Below, one piece after another: positions 37,901-52,100 of a stretch of 64,000 nucleotides of DNA. Source of the DNA: Sclerurus mexicanus (taxonomy: Eukaryota; Chordata; Aves; Passeriformes; Furnariidae); assembly GCA_013396755.1 (NCBI GenBank), contig VWZF01005764.1, positions 296,148 to 360,147 of the forward strand. Direction: 5' to 3'. A program made the position numbers and the translations under genes. Numbering within the stretch: position 1 is the stretch's first letter; the number at the start of each line of letters is the position of its first letter. The notes under the pieces are model-generated. The model was not told where the DNA came from. It saw only the letters and a program-made list of their open reading frames with translations, and did not search any database.

Positions 37901-40900
37901 GCTTAACCTGCTTGTGCTTTAAAATGAAAGGACGCTCAGAAGATTCAAATGGGGCCTCATAATGAGCAGGTTTGAGACTTTGCAATGTTCACACCGGCAG
38001 GGCGTTTTGTGCAAGAGTAATTCCGAATTTCAAGCTTCCATGGCACTGGCTCTGCTGACCTCATGGAGAGGAGAGGGAGCTGGGCACAGCTGAGGTTTTG
38101 CTTCTGTAGATTGAGATACTGCCCAGGCTCTAACAGTGCCCAGTTGTTGTGGGGTTAAATGTGACACGGCTTCTTTTGGTTAATGTGTCTTGCTGGTCCA
38201 CATCTCTTCGCATTGTGGGGAGCTATTTGTGGCATTGTGATGCACACCCCAGGACCCAGAAATAGTGTACATGCTTGAAGTAATGCTCATGCAGATAAGT
38301 TCCCTGTAGATAAGTATGGCAAGAGATTTAGATCCGCTTCCTGTGTATACTCACCAGATTCCCCCAAAGGTAAGGGCATTGGACAAATTCAGATGGACTG
38401 GAAATTTTACTTTTAATGACCACTGCAGTGGAGGACAGGAGGCATTCAGCAGTGCAGTATTGCTTCCCAGATTGCACCTCGCATATGTGCTGTAACTAGC
38501 AAGGGAGAAGCTCACGTTGGAAAAAGACCTAATTATCCAGCAACATCAACAAAAAATCCTTTTTATGATAAAGACTGTAAAGATCAGTGGCTGCCCTCTG
38601 AGCACCTGGGAGGAATTATTGGTACCTCTGCCTCTTGGCACTGGCGGGTGCTTTACTGCAGGGCTGCTGCCGTCCCTGCTGTGCCACCTCGCTGGCAGGT
38701 GGAAAATTCAGCACTTTTAAAACCAGTGGGTTTTGTTCATTTTAAGAAGATTATGGCATGAAAGATGGAGGAGGAGATCAGAACTGGCAGGAAGCTGTGA
38801 TTTGAATAGGACCTTCAAATTGACACATGTTATGTCCTTAAGAGAGGAGTTGGCGGCCGGTTTTTGTTGACAGGTGTGGCAACAGCCTTGAGAGATGATG
38901 GGCACTTCGCGGAATCACTAAATTGACTTGATAATCAGTAAGTGAATTTGCTAAGAGTGGGTACTACATGCCTTCTTGGGAGCTTGGTTAACCTAGTGAC
39001 AGCTTGTTTTAAATGTACTAGGAGGCCTTAGTTTATTTTTCATTCTCTGTTTTGGAGAGAGCTCCACACAGAGCTAGTGTCAAATAAAAGAAACTGCTTC
39101 TCCTCTTTGGTTGTAAAACCAACCTGAGGATGACCAGACCTCACTTCTACAAAGGAGCTGCTATCCCAGGTTAAACTCTGTTTTCTCCAGACATGCCCAG
39201 AGAGCAGTGACCAGCATTGTCAGGTCTGATTGTTCATGTCCTCTTGGCAGGGCTATAGCATTTCACCACCCTCTCTACGCAGAGAAGGTCAGCACTGCAG
39301 TAGTCTTTGGCTCCCTCAGAGCCTCGACAACTCCCATTTCCAGCTGCTCATTCCCAGCTGGCCCTGTAGCTCTGTAGCACGTTTTTCTGCTTTGGAGCAG
39401 AGGAGGTTTTTCCTTTCCCTGGTAGCAGCAGTGGCCCCGTCCCACCCCAGAAGGGTAGGCAGGCACAAGTGCTAACCATGGTGGCTGCAGGTGATCTCCC
39501 TCAGGTGCTCTTCTGTGTTACCTTGAAGCTGTTGGTGTGGCTTGTGGCTGGATTTGCAGTTGTCTCCCCCGTAGCCCTGCTATTTGCTGTGGGAATTTGA
39601 CACAGGACAGGTTTGTCTGCCTCCAGCATCAACCATACTGATTATAGTTTATGTTGGTTTATACTGGAGCTACTCAGAAGGGGAATTTTGCTTCAGGCAT
39701 TTTCAAAAGGTGATACAATTTCTGAAAGTTCAATATGTGTTTATTTTATGGTTCCTCAGCAATGTCTGTATTGTTTGCTTGGGTTCAGATTAGAAAAGTT
39801 TGTGTTCTAGATAACTCACTCAACTATTACAAATCAGAGATTTATTTTTTTTCTTATGTGCATTCATAATTGTCCTCTGTTCTTAAGACATAAATTGAAA
39901 TTGTGTCCTTCATTCCATGATGCTCAAACGATTTCCTTTTCAACAAAGAGTACATAATAAAGCTTAAAAATGGTTTTTGCAATCCATGCATTTAAGTATA
40001 CATTACTATCTGTTTTAAGGATGGATAATCAATGTAAAAAATGATACTTCCGTGTATTCCTAATAAGTCACTGTGTAAATATCCATAATGGAATCGATCC
40101 CCTAGGTTATGGCAACCATTAGTACAGAAGGGGTTTCACAATTAATGTATCAGACATTTGCCTTTCATACTTACATGCAAAATGATTATTTATTGGTTAT
40201 TTTCAGTCCAGGTTAATGATGTTGAAGAGGCTTCAGTATCTCAATTTAAAGTACTTAAAGTATGCTTCAAACAGAAATATCATATCCCTTTCAAGAAATT
40301 GTGACTAATATCTGATGAGTGACTTTGCTCTACGTTCTTTCTCATTTATGTATACATAAGCATATATTATATAGAAATGAAGGATGTTTGTTCCCCTAGA
40401 AACTCTTGGTGCCACATGCATGGTCATGAAAAATGGTTTTATTTTTACTGTTACCTGGAAAGCTCAGATAAAACCAAACTGTATTCTAAAAGACTTGCCT
40501 ATCACAGAGCATTTTGGATTTCTAGAGTTTTCCAGCTGAATATAGAGCTCTTTGGCAATAATAATGAGCAGTGGGACATATATTAAATAAGAGTATAAGT
40601 GACTTAGAATCTTGTGTCCCATTTGCAAGGGGACTTGGCACATTGCTCTGATTAGTTTCAGGTCAATATGTGGTGGCTTCCTCAGTTCCTGAAACTGAAG
40701 CCCATAAGCATCAAGATGATTGTTAGTCCAGGAAGAGCTTGATTTCCACTTCTGGCACCATTGGTTTGCATTATACTCTGCTGTCTTGTGCGAAGAGCAT
40801 CTAAAAAGACAAAGATGTGTGCCATGCAGCCTGTCCCACCACATCCAAAGGGACAAAGGAACGGAAAAATGAGGCAAGAACAGTCTGGTTTTTATTAAAA

Positions 40901-41429
40901 GTGGTGGACATTTTCTTTCTCTGATAAGCAACGGAAGAAACTGAGATCCAGAAAGTAACTCAAATTCAAAAGGGTGCTGAGGTGAGATGTTTACCTCTAC
41001 TTGTCCGTATGTGCAAGCAGAAGGTGGAGGTTCAGTGACAGCTCAGTGAGGTGGTGGCCTTGGCCACGGAGCAGTGGGTATGGTGTGGATTCACTGCTCC
41101 ATTCCAAGGTGGAGCTGGCATTTGGAGGCTGCTGGCCCATGCTGCTACAGCTGCTGTATATAAGCTCTGGGCCTCTAAGGATGACATCTGCTTTTGAAAG
41201 AAACTCTGCGCTGGAAGCTGACACCAACCATCTATGCTGCTTTAAATTCATATTCTCCTTGGAAAAAAATTGTCTAGTATTTCAGTGGAGGTTTAATTTT
41301 TTCAATTTTTTCTTTATTTGTGAGTCTCAGACATTTTCCTGATGAAGTGTCGGCCCTTTTTCAGTGAGTTTAAGCCTACTAACAGTAGACTGACTTTTCT
41401 TAATTATCTTCTCCAGACCCCTTTAAATT

Positions 41430-41445
41430 AGACCCCCGGGGGTCT
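41430..41445. repeat. 16-bp perfect palindrome (AGACCCCC/GGGGGTCT)
   Basis: The 16 bases equal their own reverse complement, centred on CCCGGG, in otherwise AT-rich intron. A related word, AGACCCCT, lies just upstream. Confidence 0.95.
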
Positions 41446-44400
41446 GCGAACCTCCTATTGAAAATGACAGCTTTAATATTTCCTTACTAAATACATACAA
41501 AGAGTTGTCCAGAGATGCTGACACATAAGATTGCCAATTCCCCCTGGAAAACAAAAGAATCTGATTTTAAGTGGCAGTCCATCTGAGGGGCTGGGGCGTA
41601 GTGTGGAGGAAGAGAAGAATGGCCATCAAATGTGACCATGGCTTTGTCCATGCTGGAAATGGGACAGTGTGGGAGGGATAAAACCATTTGAAACCATTGA
41701 ACTCATGCATAAATGTATAGCTTTCAAATAGCTAATTTTTTTATGTCATAAAAGAAAACTGGCTAGGGCTGGTTCCTTTTTTATAGCCTTGTCATAAACT
41801 GTGAAAAATGAGGTTTGTAATTTATGACCTGAAACCACCTTAACTATTGCAATACAAACAGCATCACTGTACTGCAGTTTATTTCTAGAATGCCTCTGGT
41901 GAAAATATTGCAGTGCCATAATTAACTAATACCAAGATCCTGTTTGTGGAGCTTTCTGCTGCTTTCCCCAGAATTATGCAGTTAGTATAAATCCTCAAGG
42001 CTCAGAAGATGGTGATGCTTCGGAATAATTTTACATCACCACGTCAGTTAAGACAATCACTAATTGTGTTTCTATGAAGTCCATCCCATCACTGGCTGAA
42101 TTTGTAAGGAGGGAGTTACATAGTTTATAGATATATATTTGGATGCATGTGGCTGTGAAAGAAGAAAGTACAGAGGAGAACAGCGTGCCTGCTGTCTCCT
42201 AATTACTTTGTTTTTTGATATCTCAGCAACATTGATCTTTCAGAATGATCTCTTGCTGGTGGCATCAGTTTTATGTTGGAAAATATTCCCGCTTTCTGGC
42301 AATGATAAACTAATTAGAGACTATACATTTTTAATGATTTAATCTCCTGTCATATTCCTAGAGAGAAGTGATCCTGATTCCAAACAAGTCTCCCATGCAT
42401 GACCAAACACTCCTCATGAAATGTATGGTTTTCATTAAACCCTGTTGTTAATACAGGCTTAGGATTGTTTTGTTAAAATGGGGAGAGGTTAGGGAGTAAA
42501 AGCATGCTGAAAGATTACTGTAATAATGCTGCAGTAAGCGTTTTGAATCACACAGAGTTCCCAGCAACATTCCAGTGACATGTGCCTCCCATTACAGAGG
42601 GCTCTTGACAAGCCATATGTAACGGAGCCACTTGTGTCAGAGGGGATTTCGATGGGTGGCAGTTAGAAAGATGCATTCGTGTTCCTTGTTCTGTGCTGGA
42701 AATGCAGGTTTGTGTCACTTGCCTCATCTCTGTCAGTGACTAGGTTCAGGAATAAAGATTAGCCAAGCGGTGAGTCAAAAATACGTCTTCAAATGATGTC
42801 CCTCTTTTAATGTGCCGAGGCTTCTGCTCTGTGATCTGCTGTTACACAAGTGCACTTTATACCCTTGAGCCACCCTTGGCTCAGTGCTGTGTCCCTCAGT
42901 GGGGTCTGCTTTTTAACCTTGCATAAAGACTAAAGCAATGTGCCTTGCTCTCTGACTGGGGTGCAGGGGTGGTGCTGCAATGGGGAAACTCATAAAATGA
43001 TCATCTCCTTTGTATTTACTGGAGGGACTGGATCTGTAATCCCCTTCAACTCCTATGATCATGCATCAGATCCAGAAATGAAAGAGGGTCGTGGTTCTCT
43101 TGAGAGCACAGACGTAAGAGGTGTTGGAAAGATGACAGAGAAAAACAATTGTTAGAAATTTCTTTTACCTAGGGGAGAAATTTCAGGTAATTTCAGTAAG
43201 TTGTAAACATCCCTGCCGTTTTTGCTTGCTTTCAGGTGCTTTTGCCCCTTTCCCAGAGAACTGTTTTGTTGTTTTTTAATGACTCCAATCTTAGTGAAGT
43301 CTGAAGATAAGAACAGCATTTAGAGAAGACATTTAAAGCAAATCTTGGTATATCTGGACTGACTGTGTGCATGTTGGTACACTGGTAACAGTCTGAGTCA
43401 GATTCACACACTTTCATATAGCTGCTGAAACCCAGAGCCTAGAATTGCTTAACAAAGTGAGCATGGGGAAGGATGAATTAAGGTTCCTGTGAACTTCTTG
43501 TGGTTTTCCTGGCACAGTGAGGATGAAACTACTATTATGAACTAGAACTCCAATTTTATTAATGTTCTGAAGTATGGAAGGAAGCAACAAATCTGATTTA
43601 AGTGAAGACATTTGTCTTGGCAGTGTGATTTACTCCAGGGTTGTAAATTTGACATGATGGAGACTAAAATGTACTGAAACTTAAATTTCTCCCATATCTC
43701 ACTCAAAGTCAAATGATTTAAATAGCAGGATATGAGAAATGACATGTATCCTTGGATGCAAATATATTTTTGGTACTGAAGATTTTAATTTCACGTCTGA
43801 GGAAATTTGTCAATTTGAGGATGAAACCTTTAGGAAAACAAAGGTCAAAATTTCCAGGCATGATGTGGGGAAACAGCTGTGACTACTGTAGCCTGCAGTG
43901 AAGGTTTCCTGCTGTAATGGGTCCAGTAGTGGTAAAACAGGTATTATCGAAGGTGAAATCAGCTTTGCTGACACAGATCCTGCTAATGCTTCTGTCCTGC
44001 CGTGCTCACCATGCTCCTCTCTGGCACTGTGCCTCCCCTGCTTCCTGTGCTGTGCAAATCTGTTCAGGACCAAACATTAGAAGATTTTAAAGTGCAAAGG
44101 GTGAACCAGCTCATGCATAGGTGGGGCGGGGGACTGAGTGAATGTGGCAGTCAAAAGGTCCCCAGCACGGTAGAGCACTGAGCATCCTGCGCCCCTTGAT
44201 TTAAGGGAGAATGAATTGCTCGGGTTTTGCCCTCTTAGGACCAGCTCAGGTAGGTGGACGAAACCTTAACTTTGGACTCTTCACCCTGGTTTTCCTCTTC
44301 GTTCAGTAACAACTTGCACCGTCCCAAGGGTCACCAAGCCCTTGGGATTGTTTGACCTCTGAAGGGGTCCTGTCCTTCCCCTGAGGATTAAGGGAATTTA

Positions 44401-46133
44401 TTAGAACTCCACTCTTTGCTTTCACACATGTCAGAGGTGCCTGAAGTTTATTTTCAGGCTTTGACCTTTTGGTAATCAGCAGGGAGACATTTATTCCCTG
44501 ATGAACATAAATTTCACCCAATGGCTATATGGTCAGTCTGGCATAGCTCTAAGTCTCTTATTCATTTCCTGAATAGTGTCTTTTAAAAAATCCCAATATT
44601 CTGGAAGTAAAAATCAGAACTTAAGTGTAATTTTTTTAATTAATTTTTTAAGGATAAACCAGTAATTTTTACGGCCTTGCTCTGTGATTCTGTGAAATGG
44701 GATTAATTTCTTAGCAGCAGTGGACTTGCTCTGTCAGTTCAATAAAAGTAATGTGGACAATTTCAGTCTATTACTTTTAAATTAACTCAGCCCATATGAC
44801 TCTTCCTAATACACTGCCACCTTGTGAAAAACAGGGTTGCATTTTATTGATTCATGTGATAGATGAGAATATTAAGTGTTCCCTGGCAAACAGCACCCCA
44901 AACAACACGAGGCTCTTAAGCATGCCAGGACTGGGGAACTAATTATGCTGAGACAGAAGAGGTGATTTTACTCATATGCTCTAAAATAGAAAAAATATTA
45001 AAGTAACTATATGAAAAAAATCCAGCACCACCTCTCACCTATCCCTCCACAGCCTGGCTGATACATTTTGTCTTGCCGTATTTTCAGTCTCTTTCTGCAA
45101 ACGCAGAATTGAAGAAGGTCATTGGAGAGTGAATAAGAAAGAAACCAAAGCAAGAAAAAGTTCAAGCCAGCAAAAATACAAGGAAATGAAAAGAGGCCCT
45201 TGTCCCATAACACACCTGATATTGCAGTGCATGTAGTAGCCGTGTTTCTCACAAAGTCGGGGGATGAAGAGGTATTGCTCCTTCAGAGATCCAAACTTTC
45301 CACAAGGGTTCCTTGTTAAATTTTTACTTGCTGAAAAATGAAGTCTGAAAAAGCTGGTGTGATGATCCTTTGAGGACATTTTAGAATAATTGTAACAGTA
45401 ATGCATTAAAATGTCACTAGGGGAAGTGATTAATTGGAATTGCCTTCGTTTTTCTCCTCCATTTGCTTGCATTCCTATCCTTAGTTCCTCACATAAAAAT
45501 AAGAATAGTAACATCCAGTGCTAGCACTATATATGAAGTCTTTTATTACTGCAAAGTGACATACGTGAAGCCTTGCTACTGACATTCATGGGCTTATATG
45601 CCTACTGCTGCAATTGCTTTATTAATGTTTTGGCTTTCAGCATAAAAGCTAAAATACTGAAAACCACTGAAAAATTCTGACTACAGCAGTGACATTTATC
45701 ATTCTGTAACAAAAAGCATGGTGGCTTCTTTGCTGGCTGTTGGTCTGCTCTTTCCAGAGCGGAGAACCTGGTTTTCAGCTATTTTTCTCTCAACTCTTGT
45801 CCTCATTCAGCAAGGACGAACTCAAGCCAGAGTGCTGTATGGAACAGAGATCAGTGGTAGAGGTGACTTTTGTTCTCGAGGCTCTGAAACACAAGCAAAG
45901 TGGGAGTAAATGACAGATAGATGTAACAGAAGCGAGAGAAATTGGGAACGGGAAGTTTATTTTCGTGAACTCTTGCCCATGCTTGGTGGTTTACTCCTCC
46001 AGATGATGAGCTTTAGAATAGGCTGCTGGGCCAGTATCCGAAACCTGACCTTGTGTGGGTGCACCTTCCCTCTGTGCGTTTTCCTGTATAGAATCTATGT
46101 GGCATTCAGGACAGAAAACTCATCCCAGTATTT

Positions 46134-46147
46134 AAAAAAAAAAAAAA
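46134..46147 (+). repeat. A14 homopolymer
   Basis: One of only two A runs of 11 or more bases in the window (the other is 59917-59929). Neither is preceded by recognisable retrocopy sequence. Confidence 0.95.
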
Positions 46148-49100
46148 GAGGTGGTTTTTTATTTCATCAGAAGAACTCAAGGAGAGGAATAAAGCAACAT
46201 TACAAATAAGTAAAATAAGTAATCTGCTAGTTGCTTAAGGCATGTTTCTGCTCATTTTAGTTTGTTGTCATTCAGTTTGATTCACTGAGCTGATTCAATT
46301 TTAATGGTTCACTTATGCATGCAACTACCTGGAAAAAAAAGATAAAAAAATGCCCCTAAAGCAAATCTTAGTGTGATTTTGGTCAAAAAAGGATCATAAA
46401 TAAGCAGGAGTAAGAGCAAAAGCTAAAACAATATGGCACACATCAAGTAAAAAGAAAGTACAATATGTGAAGAGCAGAAAATAAACATGAGCTACAAAAT
46501 AGAAGTTAAAAAATAGTACCTAAGGTAAAAAAAATCAAATTCAGTATGTTTTACAATTATACAGGAGATTGAATTTTCTCAACCTTTAGATTCTTTATTC
46601 AGTTAAAGACAACAAGGCTGGAAGGGTATCTCTTCCAAGGCACCAGCAGTTCTTAGAGCCCTTGCTGAACACTGGAAAATTTAGCAAGGGGGAAAATTGC
46701 ATATACTAAGAATATAACATGATGAATATGTTGTGTCACATACATACCATCTGTGAGTTATTCTGATAGACAGAACAGCTTGTCTGCCAAATCCTAAAGC
46801 ATGGCTTTGATTATTGCATACGTTGTAAAATAATAATCTTGGGGACTTTGGGTGAATTAAAGTATGACCTTGAGCTTGTACTTTAAAGGTCATGCCATTG
46901 AGGTCTGGAAGGGTGACTACTGCTGTAATTAGCAGTTTGGGTAATGAGTGCTGTAGAACAGAAGTTTTCACAAATGAGGCTGCCAGTAGTTCCCAAGGAG
47001 AGGAGAAAAACATCAGGACATAACTCCAAGAGAGCGGGGATGGTGGGGAGTTTTTCTGTGATGGTTGCAAAACAAGGTGTGTTGTATCCAGCTCTTGAAA
47101 CCGGGGGAGAGAAACGCAGAGGGGAGTTTGGAACTCGCCAGGGTTGCAGCCACTCAAGGAGAGGTGTCCTCTGCACAGTAATTTGTTAATCACCTGCTTC
47201 TGTGGTGCTCACGGTGTTCCCTACTGCTTGGCCCCGTTGCAGGCACTTACACTGTGTGAGGATGATCGGCATCTCACAGATTCGGTCCTTGCTGTTCTGT
47301 TTTTTTAGTACTGTTGAAAGTTAATTTCATATACCATCATTTACTTAAAGTCGTTAAATGTTAGCCTGAGTGTAAAAAAACCTCTCATTTTTGTGCAATA
47401 ACATGATTCAGCTGCAATGGCTGCTGCAGTAAATGTCTTATAAAAGAGGTCCCTTCCTGAGCTATAGTGCCCATAAATATTAGCTTTATTTTTATAAGTA
47501 GTTGCTTTTTCAGCAGCAGAGTAGCTGTAACCATAAAAATGCTTAATAAGAAATGCTTTCTCAGTTGCTGTTTATATGTTTAAACATTTTTAAAAAACCA
47601 TTTTGTGTTTCCTGAATAGCCTTTAACATTAAATGTAAGTTCTAAGCAATTGTTTTTCTGTAGTTTGGGGATTTTCTGCAAAATTACTCTGAGCATAAGG
47701 CTTTCTTTTTATTTTCTTTATTTTTTCCTTCTTCTTTTGAAACTGTTGAGCTGCTCTGAGTGTTAAAGGTTTAGATTTTGAGAGTGAAGAAACTTAAAAG
47801 AGGCTTCATGCACATCCTCTCTCAGCAAGCTGTTTTAACCCAGATGTCACCAAGCAGAATCGAGGTGGTTTCAAAACATTTACTTGCTGTTTCTAATTGG
47901 TACCTGTTCTGAATCAGCCTGACTTGCTGTTGTGGTTTGAAAAATCACATTTTCCTGTCTTTCTCCCTTTCTCGTGTTGCATGAAAATAATAGAGAAAAC
48001 CAATTAACTCAAGCTGCTAATTGCGTGGAGTGACATGTGGAAGGTTCAGGTGTTGTAAGTGCCTTTCCTCCAGCAAGAGAAAGCAACAAAAATCCTGGCG
48101 TGTCAAATCCCTGTTTTATTTCTTAGTCCTCCTATGGGTGAAAAATCTCAGCACCTTTCTGATGCTCTTTGGTAGGTATAAAAAGCTGTGAGCATTGCTC
48201 GTGCCTCTCTGGAAGTGGAGCAGAATCCTGTTAAATGATTTGTGACTCACCTAGTAGCACTTCTCTATATTTAAGGTTTAAGAGCTACCCAAGCCAGGAG
48301 AAACCTTTTAAGCGTAGCAGACTTCAGAGGGGGTAGAGGCAGCCTTAGGAAACTCTGCCATTTGAATCCGGTCCCAGGGTGTCTTGTGCTTTGCTGAAAA
48401 AACGAAAGGCTCTGACTGAACCCTCTGAAAATCCATATCTTACCCTGTTCTGTAAATGTGATCCTTTGTAAGCCTTTGCAGAGGGAGAAGAAAATCTGTT
48501 TTTAAAGTTTTCATTCTGTGGATTGGAATTGTTTGTTTTGGAGTCTGCACTGAAAGGAAATAAAAATGGTCATCAGCTAGGAACTTATCACTTGATAACC
48601 AGAAGGCACAGTGAAACTGCAGAAGTCATTTCCATTGTCTGTTTGATTTGATCCTATAAAAATCGTGACAATGAACACAAGTAAGCATAATATATTCTTT
48701 CCTTATGCTTCCATATTTATTTTGTATAATAGGCAGAAAAATAAGTATGTCACTGGCAGTTGCCCTTTTTAAGAATATTAGTGTTGATTGAAATATATAT
48801 TTACTTTTTAAAAGTTATGTATAGATAGTGTATTTTCACTTCAGAGGGTTTTGTTTTACATATTCATGTTTTAAATCGACATTGTTTTCATCAAAGGTTG
48901 TGATCTTTTCTGAATAATACCTCTAAAGAAAAACTTTCCTTTTTAGAGTTTCCTTCAGGCACCCAGGGGAAGTTGGTAGCTGTGCTGAACAAGAGACGTG
49001 ATCAGAACAAAATAATTTGTGATGTGCTATTAGGTTGCATTTGCAGAACACCCAAAAGATCAGCACAGAGAAGCTGTGGTTGCTTATGTTTTCCGTGGTG

Positions 49101-52100
49101 AATTTTATAGCATCACATCAAGTAGCCTAAATGAGTTTTGTGGTTTCCCTGCTTTCATGTTCTCCCCCGGGGTTTTGTGCAGGGTGCAGTAAAAGGCACA
49201 AATTCTGCAGAGTGTTTGCAATCAGATGTATTTTCTGTTATAACAAGCGGGCCCACCTTGAGTGGCTTTGCCAGCAATAGATCTTGGAATCAAGTCCTTA
49301 GGGGAGAGGTTGTTCCTGAAGGTGTTCATGGACAGGAGACCAGCTCTTAAAGTGAGTAAGCAGCAAGTACAAATACAAGAACATTAGGGTCATATACCAT
49401 AGGCCAGTATGAAATATGCCACAGCTCTGTCTCCAAACATCTTGTAGATGCTGCCTTGGGCACAGTATGGTGTAAATGAAAAGAGTGGAAAAGGTTTTAC
49501 ATCTTGCAGTTGGGACATCACGGGAAATGTGAATTTCCACAGATCCAGTGCAAGTTAGATCCTGTTACAGGGGACACCAGTTCTGTGGAAGACCATGTGT
49601 TGGGAGAAAGTGTTCTAGTCTGGAATCAAAAGTCTTTCTAAAACTATGTCTTAAAATATGTGCTCAGCTCCAGAACAGCAGATGCTCTCCACTCCAGATG
49701 CAGTGTATTGGAAGAAGCCTGCATTTTTTTAGTCACTGCTGAGATAATGTGTACTGCGTTTCAGATTGGAGACACTTTGCAGTTCGGGAAGAAGTTTCCC
49801 AGATGGGAGGATGTGAATTATTTATGCAATGTTTATCTCAGGGTTTACTTCCCATCACAACCAATTAAGGCTATTTCATTTCATTAAAACTAACGTTTTC
49901 ACATTGGGGAAATCATTTATCTAAGGAAAGTGTTATAGTATCCCTCCTTAAAAGCTTGGAAGCTTCCATCAATCACATAGTCTCAAATTCATTTAAAAAT
50001 GTACAAGATGGGAAAGTAAAGATATTTTCCTGTGTTAGGCCTTGCCAAATTGAATTATAATTAATTGAAATTTAAGAAATTAAGATATTCATGCTTTTCT
50101 TCCTACTTAGTAGGAAGCAGTGGGATTCAGAAGTGGTTCCCTGTCACTTCAATCTTGCAGTCCCTGGACAGGCCTCAGCCCATTTTAAGGTTTATACATA
50201 GTGCAGAGAAGGAGTCTTTGCTCCCACACAATTGTCTCAAGACATTTTTTGTGTGAGAAAAGGCTGAGATCAAGCATCACATAAACAAAATGTAGTATGA
50301 AATAAAATTGTCTACTTGGTCTGTAACTCTGCATTTAAAGCAGACGTATTTGTGTGGCAGTGAGGAATCTACTGTAATTCTTGTCTTTGCTCCTCTCCTG
50401 CTGCCACTGTCCGTGTGAGACTTGGGCAAAGTGCACCATTAGGCATCTGTGATAGCCAAGGCATTAAACTGAAAGGTTGGCTTATTATTAATTTTAGAAC
50501 TGTTTTCCAGTTGAGGTACTGCCAGGTCTCACCAAGGTTTCAGCAGATTAGATTAGATGTTCTTGTGTATAGACCTGCTCTAAATGAATAGCATCAGTCT
50601 TGAGGAAGGGAGAAAGAGAGCCCATTACTGTCACTTGACAACTTCATTTCAGTCCTTGCCCCCAATAATTATAACTCCTAGAAGAGCCAAATTGTGGAAT
50701 CTGAGGAGTTAAGATCTGGTCAAACAAATCACTGCCTGTCACCACTTTTTTAAAAGCCTAGACTGACAAAGAGGCTAATCTGTGAAATATGCTAGAAAAA
50801 TACAGGCAAAAATTACCAAAATAACAGGCATAGAGCTTTATCTTAGTCTGTGATGGGTTTAAAATTACAGAAAACGCTGTGTCTCACTTTCCTGGTGGCT
50901 CTTTGTGAGGTCTGGATCAACAGTACTGCAGTAAGAATGTTAAAGTATCGATTTATTCTTGTGGCAAGTGGGATTTCTGCATTATCTCCATCCTCTCTGG
51001 GGACAGGCATTAACAGAGGCCTTTGGAAGTCAGTCAAGACTAGTTTGCAAACAGATAAAATCTCTTAGAGTTTTGTAAGTAGATTGTAGTGGTCTGACAA
51101 TCAGTTATTGCAATTTCACACGTTTTAGGGGAAATAAACATTGCTTTTTACAGCATCCTGCTGAAAACGAATCTATTGTTTCCCTAAGCTTGTGGGTGTA
51201 TGTGTGCATTTATTTACGTGGAAGCCCTGAATCTTTTAAGACCATGTGCATATAACTGTTTCTTGGGGAGATAAGACATGCATGCGATAAAGAGGATCTA
51301 ACAGTGGGTGGAATTTCTTTGTATCATGGATTTAGTAAAATGCCTGACATTATTACTGTGGAGAAGAGTTCATCCTTATTTATGCCTTGCTGCTGTTAAC
51401 ATGGCAAAGAGCAAGACAATAGTGATTACAAACTCAGATTTGTATGTGACTGTAATTGGTTTGTGATGTGGAAGGAAGGAGGAGGAAATCTCACCTAAGT
51501 CGGCTCCAGTAGTTTATATTGTGCTATACGTTAGGTCTTTAAACCACCTTCCCCAGAAATGTTTGCATGTCTAGATAGGCCAGAGAACATCCAAGTGACT
51601 CTTGCCTCTTTTTTAAGGTTCTTTAAGCTCAAAATACTGTGCAGAAGTCCTATGGCTTGCTGGCTTCTGTGATTGTAGCATCTTTTGGACCAGGCTTCAT
51701 GTTTGTTGGGTTGGTTCCTGTACAAACACCAAGCAAGGAGGTGCTCCAGGTCTGTGTAGTTTACACATGGGTGGTTTCAAAGTGAGCCTCCTGCAGAGGG
51801 TACTCACTCTCACAGGGGGCCCTGACGTGGCTTTATTTATTAAGGACATGGACATCTTTCATATCCTCTCACTGAACCATCAGTAACTGAATCATAAGAC
51901 AGTGCTCAAAGGAGACTTTGTCTGCACAAACTCACATCGCGATACACCAGAGCTTCATTCCAGCGGGGCTCAGCACAGTGGCTCTGGAAGCCTCTTCTGT
52001 GTAAAGTTCTGAAAATTATCCATTTATTAAATCTGTGCTAATTTCAGGATGGAAAAACACACAGGAAGTTGCTGCTTCTGTTTCTCGTGGTGACCTACAG

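Noticed and set aside
41153..41175. TATATAAG next to CAGCTG as a possible promoter
   Set aside because: An isolated TATA-like word in AT-rich intron with no downstream exon or frame of interest.
44680..44710. TCTGTGATTCTGTGAAATGGG, resembling a CR1 tail or MIR core
   Set aside because: Only about 20 bases match and the flanks fit neither family.
46681..47193. 170-codon open frame on the minus strand, the longest in the window
   Set aside because: No recognisable domain, no coding texture, overlapped by other open frames on both strands, and no matching splice partners. It is consistent with chance in 64 kb.
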